From Spirochaetaceae bacterium (GTDB lineage Bacteria > Spirochaetota > Spirochaetia > Treponematales > Breznakiellaceae): 8,311 nucleotides of DNA. The stretch lies in NCBI GenBank assembly GCA_031256815.1, contig JAIRPU010000082.1, forward strand, positions 1 through 8,311. Reading direction: 5' to 3'. A model generated the notes under the pieces. It had not been told where the DNA came from, ran no database searches, and worked only from the letters and a program-made list of their open reading frames with translations. Shown here one piece after another: positions 6,924 to 8,311 of this stretch (its first letter is position 1; each line of letters begins with the position of its first letter). A program made the translations under genes and the position numbers.

Positions 6924-8100
6924 TATCGAAGTACTCCTCTAAACGGCGTCTGTCTACATCAAAACCTTCAAGATTTATAAGCAGTCTGATAACATTCGCC
7001 TTATGCATTGTATGCGGGGTGCTTTCCTGGCCATCGGTAATATACGATACGCTTTTGCCCCGCTCGGCCAATGCGCTTATAACATTACCTGCGCGGGTTG
7101 TTTCGTCCAGCTTCGTTACAATTACCGATTCATAGCGGAACGGTTCAAATTGCGCCGTAGCGTCAATAATGTCCGCAGCTTTGGTAGAGGCGGCAAGGGT
7201 AAGATGCAATTCTGCCCCGCTGCCGCATACCTTTAACATTTCCAGTATTTCCCCCAACACAACAGAGTCACGAGGACTTCTGCCCATCGTGTCTACTAAT
7301 ATTATATCGGCAGTTTCGCGCTGTAAGCTAAGTTCCTTTTTTAATTCGTCCGTTGAAGAAGGCGCCGCGAATGGCGAACCAAGAATATCGGCGTATTTTT
7401 CGAGCTGCTGCGATGCCGCAAGCCGGTAATGGTCTGTTGTAATAAGGCTTATACGGTCCGGCGTAAAACCGTCTTCCATAATAAATTTAGTGGCGAGTTT
7501 TGCGATTGTTGTTGTTTTTCCAACGCCTGTTGGGCCAATAAGCACAATAATTCTTGGCAGCTTTCGTGGTTTTTCGTGGTCGTATATTTTTATTGTTTCG
7601 CCGATAAATTCAAGCGCGCGCTGTTCAAGTTCATGCCTGTCTTCCAGCTTGTCTATGCTTAGCGCGCCTTTCAATCTTTCCATGATTTTCTTTCTAAACG
7701 CCGGCAAAAAGTCATTTGTTTCCAGCAATTCAGCTATACTCTCTATATTCGGATGGTCAAACGAAGCGGCCTCCGGTTTCTGGGTTGTATCGATTTTTAT
7801 GTTTATCTCTTGAATTTTATCAAGAATTTCAGTTATTTGAGGGTCTTTTTTTGTAATTTCGGACGCGGTTTGAAGAATCTTTTTTCGCTCTTCTTCCATA
7901 TTCAGCGGCCTTGTTAAAGGCGGTGGAGCTATGTAACATTTCGCTTTTACGATTTCCCGCCTGCCCAATCCCAAAAAAACTGGAACTTTTATTACATCGG
8001 TGCGCAGGACAGTTGCCCTTGGACCGCCTCTCATTATGGCCTTGGCCTGACATTCTTCAAAAGAGCGTCCCTCAATCTCAAATACCGGTTCTTCAAACAT
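6907..8100 (-). CDS. flhF: flagellar biosynthesis GTPase FlhF (SRP-type)
   Basis: FlhF is an SRP/FtsY-family GTPase that marks the pole where flagella assemble and is regulated by FlhG. The protein as started here has 397 residues. A small N-terminal domain (about 1-58) contains FEIEGRSFEECQAKAIMRGG, the usual FlhF B-domain start. A charged linker (about 65-115) and the N domain (about 118-178) follow. The G domain starts at about 182 with the P-loop GPTGVGKTTT (189-198), then TTDHYRLAASQQL (221-233), G3 as DTMGR (270-274; the family usually has DTAGR) and G4 TKLDET (329-334). The reading frame is open to 8160, but that start would be a TTG and the extra 20 codons overlap a promoter. I prefer the ATG at 8100, which matches the family start. 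It overlaps flhG by 17 nt. Confidence 0.95.
   Translation of the reverse strand: MFEEPVFEIEGRSFEECQAKAIMRGGPRATVLRTDVIKVPVFLGLGRREIVKAKCYIAPPPLTRPLNMEEERKKILQTASEITKKDPQITEILDKIQEINIKIDTTQKPEAASFDHPNIESIAELLETNDFLPAFRKKIMERLKGALSIDKLEDRHELEQRALEFIGETIKIYDHEKPRKLPRIIVLIGPTGVGKTTTIAKLATKFIMEDGFTPDRISLITTDHYRLAASQQLEKYADILGSPFAAPSSTDELKKELSLQRETADIILVDTMGRSPRDSVVLGEILEMLKVCGSGAELHLTLAASTKAADIIDATAQFEPFRYESVIVTKLDETTRAGNVISALAERGKSVSYITDGQESTPHTMHKANVIRLLINLEGFDVDRRRLEEYFDNGRPG
6934..6940 (-). promoter_or_regulatory. flhG ribosome binding site
   Basis: On the minus strand AGAGGAG lies 10 nt before the flhG ATG, inside the end of flhF. The match is good though the spacing is slightly long. It shows that the internal gene of this unit uses a Shine-Dalgarno sequence, unlike flhF. 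Confidence 0.65.
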
Positions 8101-8106
8101 TAAGAT

Positions 8107-8136
8107 ATTATACCGAAAAGCGGCGCTTGTTTCCAA
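8107..8136 (-). promoter_or_regulatory. flhF promoter, predicted leaderless
   Basis: On the minus strand TTGGAA (8131-8136) and a perfect TATAAT (8107-8112) are 18 nt apart. The -10 is followed by exactly 6 nt (ATCTTA) and then the flhF ATG at 8100. There is no Shine-Dalgarno sequence. It is the best complete promoter match in the window and also argues against the longer TTG-started reading of flhF. Confidence 0.6.
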
Positions 8137-8191
8137 GTATCCGCGAAGCCGCAAAAGCAAGGCATCTTGTTTGCGAAGCTGGTACTGCGGC

Positions 8192-8221
8192 GCGGCGGTT
8201 TATGCAAACGCCGCCGCTTTT
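8192..8221 (+). terminator. orphan GC-rich hairpin with T tract
   Basis: GCGGCG-GTTT (8192-8201) pairs with AAAC (8206-8209) and CGCCGC (8212-8217), giving a 10-bp stem with a 2-nt bulge and an ATGC loop, followed by TTTT. It looks like an intrinsic terminator on the plus strand, yet the gene to its left runs the other way, so no coding transcript ends here. On the minus strand no T tract follows. Confidence 0.4.
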
Positions 8222-8232
8222 AGCGCTTGTCT

Positions 8233-8250
8233 TTTCAATTTCAATTTCAA
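8233..8250. repeat. three tandem copies of TTTCAA
   Basis: The hexamer TTTCAA is repeated three times without interruption in the non-coding stretch upstream of flhF (TTGAAA three times on the minus strand). It may be a slippage-prone tract or a short array of binding sites. No function is evident. Confidence 0.5.
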
Positions 8251-8267
8251 TTTTAAATAATTATGTT

Positions 8268-8283
8268 GATATTTTCAAATATC
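8268..8283. other. AT-rich perfect inverted repeat
   Basis: GATATT, a TTCA loop and AATATC form a perfect 6-bp inverted repeat, followed by TTTT on the plus strand. It could be a weak terminator or an operator-like site. It also lies inside a 16-codon frame open to the right edge, starting ATG at 8263, which is too short to call as a gene. Confidence 0.3.
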
Positions 8284-8311
8284 TTTTGGCGTGCCTTAAA
8301 GCAAAAACAAA

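Noticed and set aside
1211..7704. AACGCCGG (either strand) found five times, at 1211, 1471, 5981, 6468 and 7697, as a possible uptake or chi-like word
   Set aside because: Four copies are inside genes, in different frames, and GCCGG-rich codons are frequent here. The count is above simple expectation, but the word was chosen after looking; only a genome-wide test could support it.
8263..8311. Start of a rightward gene at the right edge
   Set aside because: Only 16 open codons, no Shine-Dalgarno sequence and no good -10 at the leaderless spacing; it cannot be supported within the window.

Overview
The window looks like spirochaete DNA of the Treponema lineage. The evidence is a FliM followed directly by a CheC-like/SpoA FliY (rather than a short FliN), an FlhF-FlhG pair with treponeme-style N-termini, and an ApbE-type lipoprotein resembling the treponemal flavin-trafficking protein (Ftp). 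Genus-level placement is inference from protein style; no marker RNA gene is present.

Layout, left to right. 1-67: promoter region with a small hairpin. 68-1327 (+): a secreted beta-rich protein I do not recognise. 1420-2451 and 2448-3473 (+): fliM and fliY, overlapping by ATGA. 3474-3509: a short convergent gap with overlapping inverted repeats. 4478-5905 and 3510-4481 (-): a two-gene unit of a secreted Fn3-like/TPR protein followed by an apbE-family lipoprotein, also overlapping by ATGA. 5906-6041: intergenic, with the promoter of that unit. 6907-8100 and 6042-6923 (-): flhF and flhG, overlapping by 17 nt. 8161-8311: non-coding DNA with a GC-rich hairpin, a triplicated hexamer and an AT-rich inverted repeat.

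The flagellar genes make two functional pairs. FliM/FliY form the switch (C-ring) that reads CheY-P, and FlhF/FlhG set flagellar placement and number. In well-studied spirochaetes these genes sit in one long motility operon. Here they are separate pairs on opposite strands around an envelope/flavin unit.

The most striking regulatory observation is that all four transcription-unit-leading genes (68, fliM, the Fn3/TPR gene, flhF) have a -10-like hexamer ending 6 or 7 nt before the ATG and no Shine-Dalgarno sequence. This predicts leaderless mRNAs. The internal genes fliY and flhG have clear Shine-Dalgarno sequences. A second point is that the CheC-like part of FliY seems to have lost its phosphatase residues. 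I see no mobile element, CRISPR array, tRNA or rRNA, and no clearly new multi-gene system.
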